46,329 bases of DNA from Thelonectria olida. Its lineage: Eukaryota; Ascomycota; Sordariomycetes; Hypocreales; Nectriaceae. Below, piece after piece: positions 1 through 11,249 of this stretch; position 1 is the first letter of the stretch; every line of letters starts with the position of its first letter. The notes beneath the pieces are model-generated. The model did not search any database. It was not told the origin of the DNA and worked only from the letters and a program-made list of their open reading frames with translations. The translations under genes and the position numbers were made by a program. Where the stretch lies: positions 1 through 46,329 of the forward strand of contig JAGPYM010000104.1 in the NCBI GenBank assembly GCA_020736575.1, read 5' to 3'.

Positions 1-1165
1 TAATATAAAATATATTTTATATTATAAAACTATTTATTTATTTAAAAAGCTTTTAAATACTAGTATATTAAAATTATTACTTTACTTATACTTTTAATAA
101 AATGCTTATTTACTTATAAATATAATAATATATATAATATATATATAATATATTTAAATATATAATATACTTTTCCCTTTTATATTTAACTTTTTAATTA
201 ATTAATTAATTTTTAAATTATAAATAATATTTAATTTTAATATTAAAACTAGAACCCTTTATATATTTTAAGGCTTTTAAAATAATTTAAATTTAAATAT
301 TTAATATACTATTAAAATTTATAAGGTTTCTAAGCCTAGACTCTATTACTATTAAAATAGTATTTAATTATAATATAATTAAATCCCTTAGTTATATTAA
401 TTATAAAATTTAAAGGAATAAATTATAATTTAATTTATGTTTAATTTAAATTTATAAAAGTTTTCCTTATAATTATATACTATTAAAAGAATACTTAATT
501 AACTATATACTAATTATAATATACTTTTTATTAGTAAGTACTAGGCTTCTAATTTTATTAAATAATAAAAAAAGTTAAAAATATATTCTTTTTATAAATA
601 TAACTATTAAAAGGCTAAATATAAAGATTTAAAAGAAATTAAAAAATAGTTTTAACTTATAATAAATATAATTATAAAATATAATATTTAATTAAATAAT
701 ATTTAGAATTTTAATAAAACTAGCTTTCTTATAAGTATAATTATAAATAAATAGTTATTATAAATATAAAAATATATAATAATTAAAATTAATATAATTT
801 AAAAGTAAAAATAAATTATAATAATTTAAATAATTAATATAACAGGCTAAGTAATCTAGCTATTTATTATAAATATAAGTTAATATTATTTTAATAATTA
901 ATATTAAAAAATAACCTTTTAAATAATTAAGCTCTTATAACCTTTTAAAATAGCTAAACTAATAAAATAAGCTTTAAATAGTTAAAACATTTTAATTAGT
1001 TTATAATTAATAATTAATTAAATAGTTATTATTATCTTTTAATTTTTAATAAATATAAAAGTTATTATTCTATTAATTTTAAAAATATTATAAAAAGAAT
1101 AAAATTATTATATTTTATATATTAGCTTATTTATTTATTTTATTTTAGCTTTTTAGTATTAAGTA

Positions 1166-1837
1166 TTATAAAAGCTAGTTTTTATATAAGCTTAAATATA
1201 TAAAATAAAATAATTTAAATATACTTTACTTATTAAAGGAATAAAGTTTATTATTAAATCTATAAAAATATAAGAATTATAATAATATATTTTTTACCCT
1301 ATATACCTTATTAGTTATATTTTTATTTAGAATATTTTATTTATTTCTAAATTAGAAAGGCAGACCTACTAGTATATATTACCCTTACCCTAATAGGTAA
1401 TATCCGCCCTAATAAGGCATATAATTTAAATAGAAAGGCATATTAGAATATATAATAATCTAATATACTTATTAAATCTTCTACTTTTAACTAACTATTT
1501 AAATAAAAAGAAATATACTTATATAAGCATTCTAAATACTATTAAATAGAGAAATAATAGAGTTTTATCTAATATATATATCTTTTACCTAGGGCTAATA
1601 GAACCTAACTTATTATATATAAAAGATAAGGGTTTTCCTCCCCTTATTTAACCTAATCTTATTATTAATATTTATAATAAATATTTAACTAATTAGAACC
1701 TTTTTTATATTTTTATAACTATTTTAATTTTCTAATTTTAAATATCTAATTAAAATTTAAATATTTTTACTCTCTATTCTTCTATTTGCTCTTAAAGCTT
1801 CTAACTTTTATTTCTATTATAACTCTAGCTTTTATAA
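1166..1837 (-). mobile_element. MITE-like element, copy A
   Basis: About 672 bp, inverted relative to copies B and C. It is bounded by a perfect 13 bp terminal inverted repeat, TTATAAAAGCTAG at 1166-1178 and its complement at 1825-1837. It has no coding capacity. It shares with the other copies a GC-retaining core (1385-1420 here) and a stretch with ggggaggaaaaccc. The target-site duplication is not clear because the flanks are AT-rich. A non-autonomous DNA transposon is the simplest reading; a solo LTR is less likely because the ends are inverted. Confidence 0.65.
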
Positions 1838-2394
1838 GTATTTTAGCTTATTTAAAAAGGCATATAATTAAAAAATAAAATATTTAATTAAATATTTTAT
1901 AATTTATATTTTAAAAATTGAATTCTTTCTAGCCCTTTATATTACTTATTAAACTATTATAATAAAATAAAATATTTAATTAGTTTTTAAAAGGGCTAGA
2001 CCTATTTCTTTTAATTTAAAAAGTATAGTTTTAAAGTCTAATATATAGTTATAAATTTTAATACTATTTAAAAAAGAGGCTAGGCTTTTAACTCCTTAAG
2101 TTTTAAAAACTTTAAAAACTATATTTAAAGTTAGGTTTTAATTTAAATATTTTAAAAAATAAATTAAAAATTATTAAAATAGCTTTTTAAAATTAATTTT
2201 TAAAATATTAGAATTTTTTATTAAAAATATTAAAATAGTTTTATATAAAAATACCTTATTAAAAGCTAAAATATAGGATTTTTAATATATATATAAAATA
2301 TTAAGCTAAAATTAAAAAGTAAAAAGAATCTAATTATAAAAAAGAGAAATAATAATAATAAAAAAAGAAAAGTAAGTAATTAATTAAATAGATA

Positions 2395-3069
2395 TTATAA
2401 AGGCTAGAGCTATAATAAAAAATAGAGGTTAGAAGCTTTAGGAGCAAATAGAAAAATAAAAAGTAAAAATATTTAAATTCTAATTAGATATTTAAAATTA
2501 GCAAATTAAAGCAGTTATAAAAATATAAAAAAGGTTCTAATTAGTTAAATATTTATAATAGATATTAATAATAAGATTAGGTTAAATAAGGGAAGAAAAA
2601 CTCTTATTTTTTATATATAGTAAATTAAGTTCTATTAGCCTTAGGTAAAAGATATATATATTAAATAAAAGCTCTATTCTTCTTCTATTTAATAGTGTTT
2701 AGAATGCTTATATAAGTATATTTCTTTTTATTTAAATAGTTAGTTAAAAGTGAAAAATTTAAAAGGCATATTAGATTATTATATATTTTAATATGCCTTT
2801 CTATTTGGAATTATATGCCTTATTAGGGCGGATATTACCTATTAGAGTAAGGGCAGTATATACTAGTAGGTCTACCTTTTTAATTTAAAAATAAGTAAAA
2901 TATTTTAAATAAAAATATAACTAATAGGGTATATAAGGTAAAAGATATATTATTATAATTCTTATATTTTTATAAATTTAATAATAAATTTTATTTTTTT
3001 AATAAGTAAAATATATTTAAATTATTTTATTTTATATATTTAAGCATATATTAAAACTTGCTTTTATAA
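2395..3069 (+). mobile_element. MITE-like element, copy B
   Basis: About 675 bp with the same ends as copy A, slightly eroded (TTATAAAGGCTAG at 2395-2407, CTTGCTTTTATAA at 3057-3069). It lies in direct orientation to copy C, 88 bp upstream of it. Differences from copy C are mostly T for C and A for G, so this copy is more heavily RIP-mutated. Confidence 0.65.
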
Positions 3070-3157
3070 ATATAAATATATAAGTAAAAGCTAAATTATT
3101 AAAAAGTAATAGTTAAAAAAGGTTAAAATAATTAAATATTAAATATAATAAAATATA

Positions 3158-3823
3158 TTATAAAAGCTAAAGCTATAATAGAAAATGAAGGTTAAAAGCT
3201 TTAGAAGCAGATAGAAGAATAGGGAGTAAAAGTATCTAAATTCTAATTAGATATTCAAAATCAGCAAATCAAGGCAGTCATAAAGATATAAAGAAGGTTC
3301 TAATTGGTTGAATATTCGCTATAAATATTAATAATAAGATCAGGTTAGACAAGGGGAGGAAAACCCTTGTCTTTTATATATAATAAATCAGGTCCTATTG
3401 GCTCTAGGTAAAAGATATATATATCAGATAAAAACTCTATCATTCCTCTATCTAATAGTATTTGGAATGCTTATATAAGTGTATTTCTTTTTATTTAAAT
3501 AGTTAGTTGAAAGTGGAAGACTTAGGAGGCGCGTCGGATTATTATACGTTCTAACGCGCCTTCCTATTTAGGATTATATGCCTCTTTAGGGCGGATATTG
3601 CCTATTAGGGTAAGGGCGGTATGCACTAGTGGGTCCACCTTTCTAATTTGGAAATAAGTGAAACATTTTAAATAGAAATGCAACTAATAGGGTAAAGAAT
3701 ATATTATTATAATTCTTATATTTTTGCGGATTTAATAATAAATTTTATTCCCCTAATAGGTAAAGTATATTTGAGTTATTGTATTTTATATATTTAAGCT
3801 TATATAAAAACTAGCTTTTATAT
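3158..3823 (+). mobile_element. MITE-like element, copy C (least mutated)
   Basis: About 666 bp; the best preserved of the three copies, still carrying GC-containing words such as gggcggatattgcc and gggtccacc. The ends are TTATAAAAGCTAA (3158-3170) and CTAGCTTTTATA (3811-3822). It contains a GC-rich hairpin: AGGCGCGT at 3527-3534 pairs with ACGCGCCT at 3554-3561 across a 19 nt loop. The lower mutation load suggests a later insertion or fewer RIP cycles than copies A and B. Confidence 0.65.
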
Positions 3824-3994
3824 ATATAATAAAATTAAATATAATATAAAAATATATTAAATAGTAATTAAGATTTTTAAAAAAGAGTATAATAAGTAAT
3901 TTTAATTACTTATATAATAGTTTTTATTTTAAAGGGTAATAAAAAGTGTATTATATATTTAAATATATTATATACTTATTATATATATTATATT

Positions 3995-4092
3995 TATTAT
4001 TATTAAAAAAGCTAATAATTTATATATATAATAAAAGCTAATATAAATTAAACCCTAGCTTTATATTTATTATAATAAGCTTTTTAATAAGG
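3995..4092 (+). repeat. Short repeat element, RIP-mutated copy
   Basis: This segment aligns along its whole length with 13265-13368, and nearly every difference is C to T or G to A in the present copy. For example gccgataatctagg there reads gctaataatttata here, apart from one transversion. Further copies are at 4423-4500 and, inverted, at 5337-5440. The parent element is not identified. Confidence 0.7.
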
Positions 4093-4422
4093 CTTATAAT
4101 TAGTTTTAAAATAAAAAACCCTATTAAATAAATTTTAAAAAACTTTATTTTAAGCTTTTAATATAAAAAAAAGAAAAGTTTAAAAAAGGTTAAAATAAGT
4201 TTAAAAGTATTTAAACTAATAGAAATAAAATAAGGCAATTAAATAATAAAATATATTAAAAAGTTTATAAAATAATAAAAATTACTAATTATTAAAAAGA
4301 AATATATATATATACTAGTTACTTTTATAAATTAAATATAATTAACTTAAGTTAAATAAATTTAATTTAATATATATTTAATATATTATATTTATAAAAT
4401 AGTTTTTTATTATTTATTAAAA

Positions 4423-4500
4423 TAAGCCTAATATTAGTATATAATAAAAGTTAATATAAGTAAAACCTAGCTTTATATTTATTATAATACGCTTTTTTAT
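4423..4500 (+). repeat. Short repeat element, second RIP-mutated copy
   Basis: A diverged relative of 3995-4092 with the shared core aacctagctttatatttatt, lying immediately outside the left arm of the palindrome. An inverted counterpart is at 5337-5440. Confidence 0.55.
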
Positions 4501-4526
4501 AAAATTTATAATTAGTTTTTATTTTA

Positions 4527-5280
4527 AAATTAGTAATTTTTATTATTCTATTAACTTTTTTATATATTTTTCTATTTAATTACCTTATTTATTTCTATTA
4601 GTTTAATTGCTTTCAAACTTATTTAATTTATTTTTAAACTTGCTTTTTTATTTAACCCTTTTAGCCCCCCCCCCCCCCCCCCCCTACTTTTTAACCCTTA
4701 TATTTACTTGCCTATTTAATTTACTTTTTATTTTTAAATTTCTCTTTATAGCCTTTTAAGTAACTATTTAAATTATTACTATTATATATAATAGCTTTTA
4801 AAGTTATAGCTTTAAGTTATACTTTTATATTTCTTTTAAAAAACAATTAGTTATTTTAATTAAATTTAATTTTATTATTTAATTTAAAAAGTAATTAAAT
4901 TAGCTAACTTTCCTATTAAAAGATTTAAAATTATTAATTTATATATTTAATCTTTTAATTAGAATATAATAACTTAAAAGAACTAAATTAATTCTTTATA
5001 TTACTTTTAATAATATATTTATATTAGCTAATATAAGAATATTAAAAAGTTATAACTATTTAAAATACTTTTTAAGCTTTTTAATTAAATAAATATATTT
5101 AAGAAAATTTATATAATTTAATAAATATTAAGCTATTATATTAATATTATCTTTTTAAATTATAATTTATTTAATTAGTAGGAAGTTAGTTATATTAAAT
5201 TATATATTATATAATTAGTTAAATTATATAAATTAGGCTTTAAAAAAATAGTACTTTTATATTAAAAGCTTAAAATAGGG
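4527..5280 (+). repeat. Left arm of a large palindrome
   Basis: Reading this arm left to right matches the reverse complement of roughly 5495-6275 over about 750 bp, with scattered transitions and small indels. Matching anchors include aattagtaatttttattatt at the outer end and tagccttttaagtaactatt inside. It has no coding potential. Confidence 0.7.
4665..4684 (+). repeat. C20 homopolymer
   Basis: An uninterrupted run of 20 C inside otherwise C-poor DNA. In the opposite palindrome arm the corresponding spot (6128-6133) is only gagggg on the plus strand. The run contains no internal CpA, the favoured RIP substrate, which may explain why it kept its C residues. Confidence 0.95.
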
Positions 5281-5336
5281 TTTTTTAAATAAGCTTTATT
5301 TAATAAGGATCTTTATTTAAAAACTTATTATAAACC

Positions 5337-5440
5337 TTAATAAAAAGCGTATTATAATAGATATAATACTAGGTCTTACTTCTATTAACTTTTATTATAT
5401 ACTAGTACTAGGCTTATTTTAATAAATAATAATTAGTTTT
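5337..5440 (-). repeat. Short repeat element, inverted copy at palindrome centre
   Basis: The reverse complement resembles 4395-4500, including the constant core cctagctttatatttatt with a few changes. It lies in the spacer between the two palindrome arms. Confidence 0.5.
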
Positions 5441-5494
5441 TAAATAAAATTTCTTATTAAGTAAACCTTATTTAAAAAAACTTATTTTAAGCTT

Positions 5495-6275
5495 TTAATA
5501 TATAAGTACTACCTTTTTAAACTTTAGTTTATATAATTTAATATAATATATAATATATAATCTAATATAATTATATAATATATAATTTAATATAATTATA
5601 TAATATATAATTTAATATAATTAACTTTCTATTAATTAAATAAATTATAATTTAAACAGATAATATTAATATAATAGTTTAATATTTATTAAATTATATA
5701 CATTCTTTTAAGTATATTTATTTAATTAAAAAGCTTAATAAGCATTTTAAATAATTATAACTTTTTAATATTTATATATTAACTAATATTAATATACTAT
5801 TAAAAGTAATATAAAAAAATAATTTAATTCTTTTAAGCTATTATATTTTAATTAAAAAACTATATATATAAAAACATAATTTTTAATTTTTTAATTAGAA
5901 AGTTAGCTAATTTAATTCCTTTTTATATTTAATAAGAAATAATAGGCTTAATTAAAATAACTAATTATTTTTTAAAAAGATGTATAAGTATAATTTAAGG
6001 CTATAAGTTTAAAAACTATTATATATAGTAGTAATAATTTAAATAGTTACTTAAAAGGCTATAAGAGAAAAATTTAAATATAAAAAGTAAATTAAATAGG
6101 CTAGTAAATATAAAAGTTAAAAAGTAGGAGGGGCTAAAAGAATTAAATAAAAAATAAAGTTTAAAAATAGGTTAAATAGGTTTAAAAGTAATTAAACTAA
6201 TAGAAATTAGTAATATAATTAAATAGAAAAATATATAAAAGAGTTAATATAATAATAAAAATTACTAATTATAAA
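5495..6275 (-). repeat. Right arm of a large palindrome
   Basis: Inverted partner of 4527-5280. It contains an extra local tandem array of tataatttaatataattata-type units near 5555-5625 that the left arm lacks. It ends about 250 bp before normal GC content resumes. Confidence 0.65.
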
Positions 6276-6701
6276 AATTATTTTAAATATATTTAATAAT
6301 AATTAAATAATCTTTTAAAATATTGTTAATATTAATATTAAATAGTAAAATACTAATTAATATTACTTAACTTATAATAAATTATAATTATATAATTTGC
6401 TCCCTTTTCTTTTAAAATAATTAAAAGCTAATATAAGTTATATAAACTGCTTAAAAAGTATTATTTACTATTATAAAAAAGATATTTAATTTATTAATAA
6501 AGTAAAAGGAAAGCTAAATAAGATAGCTTATACTCAAGCTAAAGAGCGCTTTAATAGCTATGGCTGTCCTAAGACTATGGATGCAACGTCAGTTGGGGTA
6601 ATAGGCCGCATCGGAAAACGCCCAGTAGGAATAGACTCGTAGTATTAACAACGCCAGACTTGCCGCCTTTTTGTGGCATTGACATGGAGATAGCACCTTA
6701 C

Positions 6702-7660
6702 CTATGCCTCGTGGTAGCCTCCGAATCCTCCTATTGTCTCAGATTTTTCAGCATGCATTTCCAGTTCCAATGGCACCGTGTCTTCTAAGTCGTCTTGCTC
6801 GATCATGTGCATGAAAAAAGACTGAAGCTCTTTATCTTGCAAAGTTGGGCAAATGTGGTTAGATTGAAGTATGACATGTCATCTCTTGAAGCGCAGTCAG
6901 AGATAGTACCATGTAGATAAAAAAGGCTGGCCACCCGGTGGGGGCCTTGTTCGCCAGAGATCTCTTCCATTCGGTGTAGTATTCTGTGCACAGTTCGATA
7001 TCAAGGAAGGGGTATTGCGGATGAACAACACTGAAATAGGACCGAAGAAAGGAGGTAACCGTCATAAGGGGAATGTCGCTGGAGGAAATGCCCGAGTTTT
7101 GGTGCATCTCGAGACCCCCATTCGATAATCGTGATACAATCGTTGACATGTTTCCAACCTCTCCATTGCTTTTTCGAGAGTCATGTTGATGGAGTGTAAT
7201 TGAGTTAGGTAGGCTATGATTACTAGGCGTGGTATGTTTGAAGGAGTGGCCAGCGTTCGGTGATGTCGGTGAATGCTGCCAATGCGTTTGGTTCTGAACA
7301 CCGATACTTTGGGAACCAGACTGAACCGAGCTAGTTGGAGGTACGTTAGCTTGAATAAGTTGAAATGCGAGATCAAGCAAGTTGTCGGGATGATGTTGAT
7401 CCTAGTTCGTGGGCGAGTCACTCGGCAGTGAGGTCTGTACAGAGTTCCTCGAGAAGGTGGATGTGTTGCATACTATTTGAATTATAAGTCAAGACTGGTC
7501 ATCAGCGAAAGCGTGAATGATAAGTACCAGTGCCGGCAGCGATGCAGTTCCGACATAATGATTCTTCATCAAAGCCGCACGAGTGGTTGCGCTGCATACA
7601 GCGTTCGCAAGTTCGCTTTCTCTTCCCGAGAAGCGCCGAGCCCTCGGTAGAGGCGGACAT
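6702..7660 (-). pseudogene. Zn2Cys6 transcription factor, truncated with one nonsense codon
   Basis: A fungal binuclear zinc-cluster regulator. The start at 7660 opens a short exon holding the first five cluster cysteines, preceded by a basic KRKR. A 55 bp intron (about 7471-7525, donor gtactt, acceptor aatag) splices in the sixth cysteine, giving C-x2-C-x6-C-x7-C-x2-C-x6-C. The frame then meets TAG at 7402-7404 and continues open to 6859 with a fungal-TF-like stretch (YFSVVHPQYPFLD). A further small intron could lead to the stop at 6702. CAG to TAG fits a RIP-type transition. An alternative intron across the TAG shifts the frame, so nonsense is preferred. At under 300 codons it is far shorter than usual, and the AT-rich block begins just beyond; the activation domain is missing. 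Probably non-functional. Confidence 0.75.
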
Positions 7661-8312
7661 GTTGTGACGCCTCGCTTGTCAAACTTGAAACTTGAAACTT
7701 CTAGGGAAATGTGGAGGGGTTATCCTCAGTACCGGGATCGGCATTAGCTCCATTAGGCCATGGGATAGATGCTCAAATGCCTGGCCACTTGCTGACGGCG
7801 GAACAAGCGAATATCCAAACACCAGGGCCTAGTCTAATTGACGCGACGATGACCTATTCGAATCAGCAGCCACTTGCGAGCGTCCCACTGCACATTATCG
7901 GCGACGCTAACAACCAATTAGAAATGTTGATTCGAGTATGAAGCGGTGTTCGTTCTGCGTTAGTTTTGAGAAACGTGTGCGAGTCACGCGAAGTCGCCCC
8001 TGATAAACAAGGGGCTCTGGTTGAGGCTGTGTGCTGACTCGCATCCAGGATATGACATACTCTGCGATAAGAAGTGCACGAGCTAACTAAGGGGAGGTAG
8101 TTCGCTCCATCTGTGTGGGATTTGAGATCCATATTGCTCTTATCAACCCGGGCATTTCGATTGTGCAAGTGAGCTCTAGGTAACTTTTGCTGTGTCAATA
8201 CAGTCTCGTATTCATCAAAGCGACACGCATGCCAAAGAATGATCATTCACATAATCATCACTAAAAACTACCTATACCTATTCGCTGATCGTCTAATCTA
8301 GGGCGTGATCTC
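7661..8312. other. Intergenic stretch, no supported gene
   Basis: Upstream region of the regulator pseudogene and downstream of the lyase pseudogene. A 76-codon plus-strand open frame (7711-7941) starts only at GTG and resembles nothing I know. The direct repeat aacttgaaacttgaaactt occurs at 7681-7700. No promoter or RNA gene was recognised. Confidence 0.5.
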
Positions 8313-10078
8313 CTACCCAACCACGGCAGCAAAGAATGCATCAGCAAGATTTGAACCGGCATAGCTACGCCTATGAAAGCCGTCGACAATGGGTGGAAGT
8401 CGAGAGGGCTTGGAAATTGTCTCAATGTACCCGGCGATGCCGTCTCTCTGCCATTCCTTTGCAAATTTCTCTGCGGTGATATTCAGCCCACCCACCGCCC
8501 AGATTGGCTGCGCTTGCCAGACGATACCCAATTTGGCCATATCGTCATTGGACGAGCGGATTTGCTCTGGACTGAATCCAGCAGCTTCGTGGTTTTACAT
8601 ACCGGTGAAGCCGAATGCAAAAAGCCGATTTGGATACACCTTGCGAACTTCAGTGTGGAATTCGGCAATGTCCTTCCACACTGTCATACGCCAGTCTTTA
8701 CTCTGCATGAAGACATGTTGAGTTGTATCTTTCCTGAAGCATCCATTCTCGCCCAAGTCATGTCTCCTAATGGAGCAGCCACGACAGCCCGCTCAACGAT
8801 TGTTTTAACACTTGGCCTTCACATGTATTGCCCTTCTTTCGACCGAGGCAGCTCTCAATCAAAGAAGAGGTCTTTATCCAGGATACCTTTGCGACTTGGC
8901 GCTTGTAACGGAGTGAAATTCCACATGCCTTTGCTTTGGAGGCATATTCTTGGTACTGCTGTTCGGTAGCCTTTCCTTTGACAGCTTCGTCAAACATCAT
9001 CAAGCCACTCTTAGCCTTCTACTCATCCCTTGCTTGCATATAACTCTGGCCATTGGACATGCCGGTCAGGATCGCTTCGATCAAAGGCTCAACGCCGTTA
9101 GTGGCTCCAATAATGTATTCGTGATCTCGGGGGTCAATGGTACTCGTGATGAATTGCGAGCGATCAGTATCACATCGACACATGAGCAGAGTATTGGTTC
9201 TAAGCTCCAGTCAGTTCTATGAGTAAACCAGAAAAGCTTGAAAGATGACAAACCCCATGATATCGAATTGCATTCTGACTGCCGTCAATCTTGTCAGGTA
9301 TTCACTCGTCGGCACCACTGTTCGCCTTTCCCCGACAGTGAACTTCTTCAACCCAATGGCCAAGTCATCAAGATGAATCATGGCAACACCAGCCTCGACG
9401 AAAGACCTTGCAAGTTTGACAGTTGTCGTGAGGCCGCCAAACCCCATATCACCATCAGCCACTAACGGTGCCATGAAGTCATAGTTTTCAAATTTCTCTC
9501 GGTCAGCTTTGGTATGGTGCATCCTGAATTGTTTTTGCCGCTGGTCATGCCACAACAGAGCTTTCACGATCTTGTCAATTACCTTCGGAACCGGATCCCA
9601 TGGGTAATCGGCATGGTCGCATCCGGGATGTTGGACTTCAGATAAACCACATGGAGCTCCATAGACGTAGACTGTCTTTTGAGTTACAAAAAATGATTAA
9701 TTTACATTCTATTCAAGGCTGGGCTAAAGTAGTGAGTCATACCTGCTGATGCTTGACCATTTGGGATACGATCGTTGGCTCAGTTGTCCCAAAGGTCTTT
9801 TCGCAAGTTCCACTTTCAAGATGAGAATTGAGCATTGCCCAAAGTTTGTCTCTCTGAATACTGGATAGATAGTTAAGGGGGGGTGGTGTTCCGAAGCGCC
9901 GCAATAGATTTGGCTGAATATGGCCTATTACAAATTAACTTGGAAGGGATTTCTGCGGACACAATCTTGACCTTTTTATGTGTGACTACCTCGGAGTTTT
10001 CCATTCCTCCTCGATGGCGGCAACTTCATCTTGGGATGCCATTTCTTCAGCGTCTAGGTCAATCTTGACGTTGGGCAT
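8313..10078 (-). pseudogene. Isocitrate lyase / 2-methylisocitrate lyase family pseudogene
   Basis: The ATG at 10078 is followed by a family N-terminus ending EEEWKTPR. An intron (donor gtagtcac, acceptor aatag) joins to RPYSAKSIAALR, and a second intron near 9680-9745 follows IVSQMVKHQQ. Next come LLWHDQRQKQ, VADGDMGFGG, the IHLDDLAIG segment, PRDHEYIIGATNG, FDEAVKG, ELPRSKEGQYM, VYPNRLFAFGF and GIVWQAQPIWAV, in the order of the ICL family. The reading is broken by TGA codons in FFD*ELPRS and QYM*RPS and by TAG in ARDE*KAKSG (all explicable as TGG with G to A), by a TAA after FAFGFTGM, and by small frame changes near 8730 and 9870. The usual catalytic KKCGH is replaced by KKFTV, so the ancestor was a divergent subtype (methylisocitrate lyase-like is my guess). 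The gene would have served the glyoxylate or methylcitrate pathway; it cannot be made now. Confidence 0.85.
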
Positions 10079-11249
10079 GGTCATGTCTTGTCAGGCGATG
10101 GCTCGGAAGATTTCGTATGAGGTTTGTCCAAGAGCCAGTGGCAGTAACAGATTATCCGGGTGCTACTCCAAATTGATAAGAACTTGACCATAGGTTCTCT
10201 TCTATAGCCGCCGGCTTTGTCCCACACCAGCACACTCGATGCTTCTATTCACTCATGCAGAGGCACACTGGCTTGGGTGGTCAAGTGGGGGCGGACATGA
10301 GCTCCGATGTGATGTCCGAAGATAATTCGCACCGTCTAGATAATATTCCGATTTCCCCGACCGCGTCCTCAGAGCTCCGATTATCCTGATAATATACGGC
10401 TTGTGTATGTACGGACCCCTCATCCGTTTGGGAAGGGCTGGCTGGCTCAAAGCGTTGATCATAGGTATGGTTACCAAATCGCTACTCGAATGCTATCAAA
10501 AGGAAGTTGTCTTGCCCGAGTATTACCTACTGAGATAACTACAAGCCAGAGGAGTAAAGAGGCGGCAGTTTACCAAACCTAAAATCTGGCTCCATGACTC
10601 TTGTCTTTGCGACTTCGAACCGGTAGGTAGGTAGATGTACGAATTGATACAACCTACAAAGAATTAAAAATATCGAAATTCCTGGTTCCACCTGATAGAT
10701 CAGGAATCAATTAGACTCCTAGAGTAATGAGATGTCACTTTGTGGTTTCAGTTGGGATGAGGGGAGCATGGGAGATTGAGGCCTATATTATATTCCCCTG
10801 ACCCTTCGTTCTCGATATCTCAAGACAAATGACTTCATACCAATACTTGGTGTGAACTATCTGGGGATGTGAAATCTCATATCTCAAACTTCCACTAACA
10901 CCCACACCTCTTAAACTAACAAAATTCATAGAGTAAATACTAAGACAACAAAGTTCCTCTCCACCAACCATATCCACGACCTATTCCTCACAAGATTGAG
11001 GAGAAATCGGTCTTCTCGCAGTACTCCCGGAACGATGTCATCTTGACGCCAAACTTGGGATTGTTAAAGGTGGTCTCTTTAACTGATTCTCAACATCACG
11101 TCGGGTGCTATGCGTGCTACAATCTTCACTGGAATTTCATGTGTTAAAAGCGTTAAAGCAAAGGGTCAATAAAATAGATTAGATAGTTTATAAGATCCCC
11201 ACCAAAGGGCACACTAGTATAAAAGTGAACACGATTGTAAATCTCATCT
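10079..11249. other. Intergenic region between lyase and phosphotransferase pseudogenes
   Basis: Only short open frames with no recognisable product. It should include the promoter of the lyase pseudogene on its left side and the 3' end of the phosphotransferase-like gene on its right. Tandem ggtaggtaggt occurs at 10621-10632. Nothing else was seen. Confidence 0.5.

Larger units (their letters stand above)
1..6530. repeat. AT-rich, RIP-decayed repeat block
   Basis: The stretch is almost free of G and C, has no usable open reading frame, and ends sharply near 6530 where normal composition begins. It is built from repeated units listed separately: three MITE-like elements, a large palindrome and short element copies. 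Differences between copies are overwhelmingly C/T and G/A, which is the signature of repeat-induced point mutation followed by decay. No transposase or reverse transcriptase could be read, so the autonomous parents are not identifiable here. No telomeric repeat is seen at the left edge. Confidence 0.85.

Noticed and set aside
1..6530. CRISPR-like or centromeric satellite array
   Set aside because: Repeats are few, long and inverted or dispersed, without regular spacers; MITE copies and a palindrome explain them.
7711..7941. 76-codon plus-strand frame upstream of the regulator pseudogene
   Set aside because: It starts only at GTG, has no motif and cannot be extended by a good intron.
8373..8969. 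198-codon plus-strand open frame
   Set aside because: It is the exact antisense of the lyase-family pseudogene, whose blocks read clearly on the minus strand.
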